From: Mycoplasmataceae bacterium
Lineage (GTDB): Bacteria > Bacillota_I > Bacilli_A > Mycoplasmatales > Hepatoplasmataceae
Direction of reading: 5' to 3'
NCBI GenBank assembly: GCA_013214765.1
Contig: JABSQD010000025.1
Coordinates: 1-6,867, forward strand
Length of the DNA stretch: 6,867 bases
Below are positions 6,249-6,867 of this stretch, in pieces. A program made the translations under genes and the position numbers. The notes beneath the pieces are model-generated. The model was given only the letters and a program-made list of their open reading frames with translations, searched no databases and had not been told where the DNA came from. The stretch's first letter is position 1. Every line of letters starts with the position of its first letter.

Positions 6249-6867
6249 ATGAAAAATATACAAAAATTTCATACTGATACAAACTACTTGTCTCAAAAAG
6301 AAATCAAACATACAAAAAATATAGAATATTCAGAAAAACTTTGGCAAGAAGTTTTAGACTATAGAGAAAAGTTTTCTTTTGATTTACCACTTTTACTTAA
6401 AAAAAATAGTTATGTACGTTTAACTCAAACCCCTTGAATTTTACAAAAAGAAATAAAAATGATATCTGATTTTTCTATAATTCAACAAAAAATGTTAACA
6501 AACATATCTACAAAATATTCTTCAGAAACTTTATTAGAAGATATAGAAACAAAATATATTGTATATGATATTCATTGAATGTTAAATTCTAAAAGTAAAA
6601 AAAATATTATCTCTAGAATAGTAATTGATAATATTGTCAATAATAATGAAGAGCCTTCAAATGAAGAAAAAAAAATAATGGATATTTATGAAAATATAAT
6701 ATTTATTTCTAATAAGAAAGTATCACCAAGAGAAATTGCAAAATTATTTTATAAAAAAACAGATTTTGATTCTAAACTATTAGATGATATTCATGCTTCA
6801 TTAATAAGTTCATTAAAATCTAATAAAATTAATTCATTATTAACCAAAGCTTCTTTAATTATTTTTG
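6249..6867 (+). CDS. 5' part of an unidentified gene; possibly a Fic-type protein (3' end outside window)
   Basis: At least 206 codons are open from ATG 6249 to the window end. TGA encodes Trp63 and Trp110, while Trp32 is TGG, the only TGG I found in frame in the window. The protein is polar and mostly helical in character, with no signal peptide or membrane segment, so it is probably cytoplasmic. I do not recognise it with certainty. The spacing of features is reminiscent of Fic-domain proteins: a helical N-terminal part, an Ile/Glu-rich middle helix (LLEDIETKYIVYDIH) where many have the IEG motif, and at the very end a helix (TKASLIIF) like the one that precedes the catalytic HPFxxGNGR loop. 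That loop would lie just past the window, so the assignment cannot be tested here. The upstream TATAAT and lack of Shine-Dalgarno suggest a near-leaderless mRNA. Confidence 0.75.

Overview
The window comes from a wall-less bacterium of the class Mollicutes (Mycoplasma / Spiroplasma / Entomoplasma type). The DNA is very AT-rich, and TGA is read as tryptophan (translation table 4). At least 16 in-frame TGA codons fall inside otherwise intact genes, often at places where the protein family expects an aromatic residue, as in endonuclease IV and the Obg C-terminal domain. I find only one in-frame TGG (6342-6344). Under the standard code, five genes would look broken when they are not. I cannot fix the genus from the sequence.

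Layout. Positions 1-261 hold the 3' end of an unidentified membrane protein gene on the + strand. It faces an unidentified gene on the - strand (403-1236), and the two share a bidirectional terminator (282-313). Between them lies a very good Shine-Dalgarno sequence followed by a six-codon reading frame. A divergent intergenic region (1237-1452) then carries promoters for the - strand gene and for the + strand operon.

The operon trmK - nif3-like (yqfO) - cshB-like DEAD-box helicase - nfo (1453-4793) is packed tightly. The first two junctions overlap by 19-20 bases and the third has a 2-base gap. The same order, with extra genes between, is known from Bacillus subtilis (yqfN, yqfO, yqfP, yqfQ, yqfR, yqfS). 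The products are a tRNA m1A22 methyltransferase, a Nif3-family metal-binding protein, an RNA helicase and an AP endonuclease. They share a history as neighbours rather than a pathway.

After 99 bases comes obgE (4893-6185), a complete ribosome-assembly GTPase with its own promoter. After 63 bases an unidentified gene begins (6249) and runs off the end; it may be a Fic-type protein, but the diagnostic motif lies outside the window.

Two points stand out. (1) The three + strand transcription-unit heads (trmK, obgE and the last gene) have a perfect TATAAT only 6-9 bases before the ATG and no Shine-Dalgarno, so they probably make leaderless or nearly leaderless mRNAs. The operon-internal nif3-like and cshB genes and the - strand gene do have Shine-Dalgarno sequences. 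(2) The trmK/nif3-like junction contains the classic ATGA stop-start overlap, but the TGA is now a Trp codon and TrmK reads on for four more residues. No tRNA, rRNA, CRISPR array, insertion sequence or mobile element was seen, and I see no convincing new multi-gene system here.
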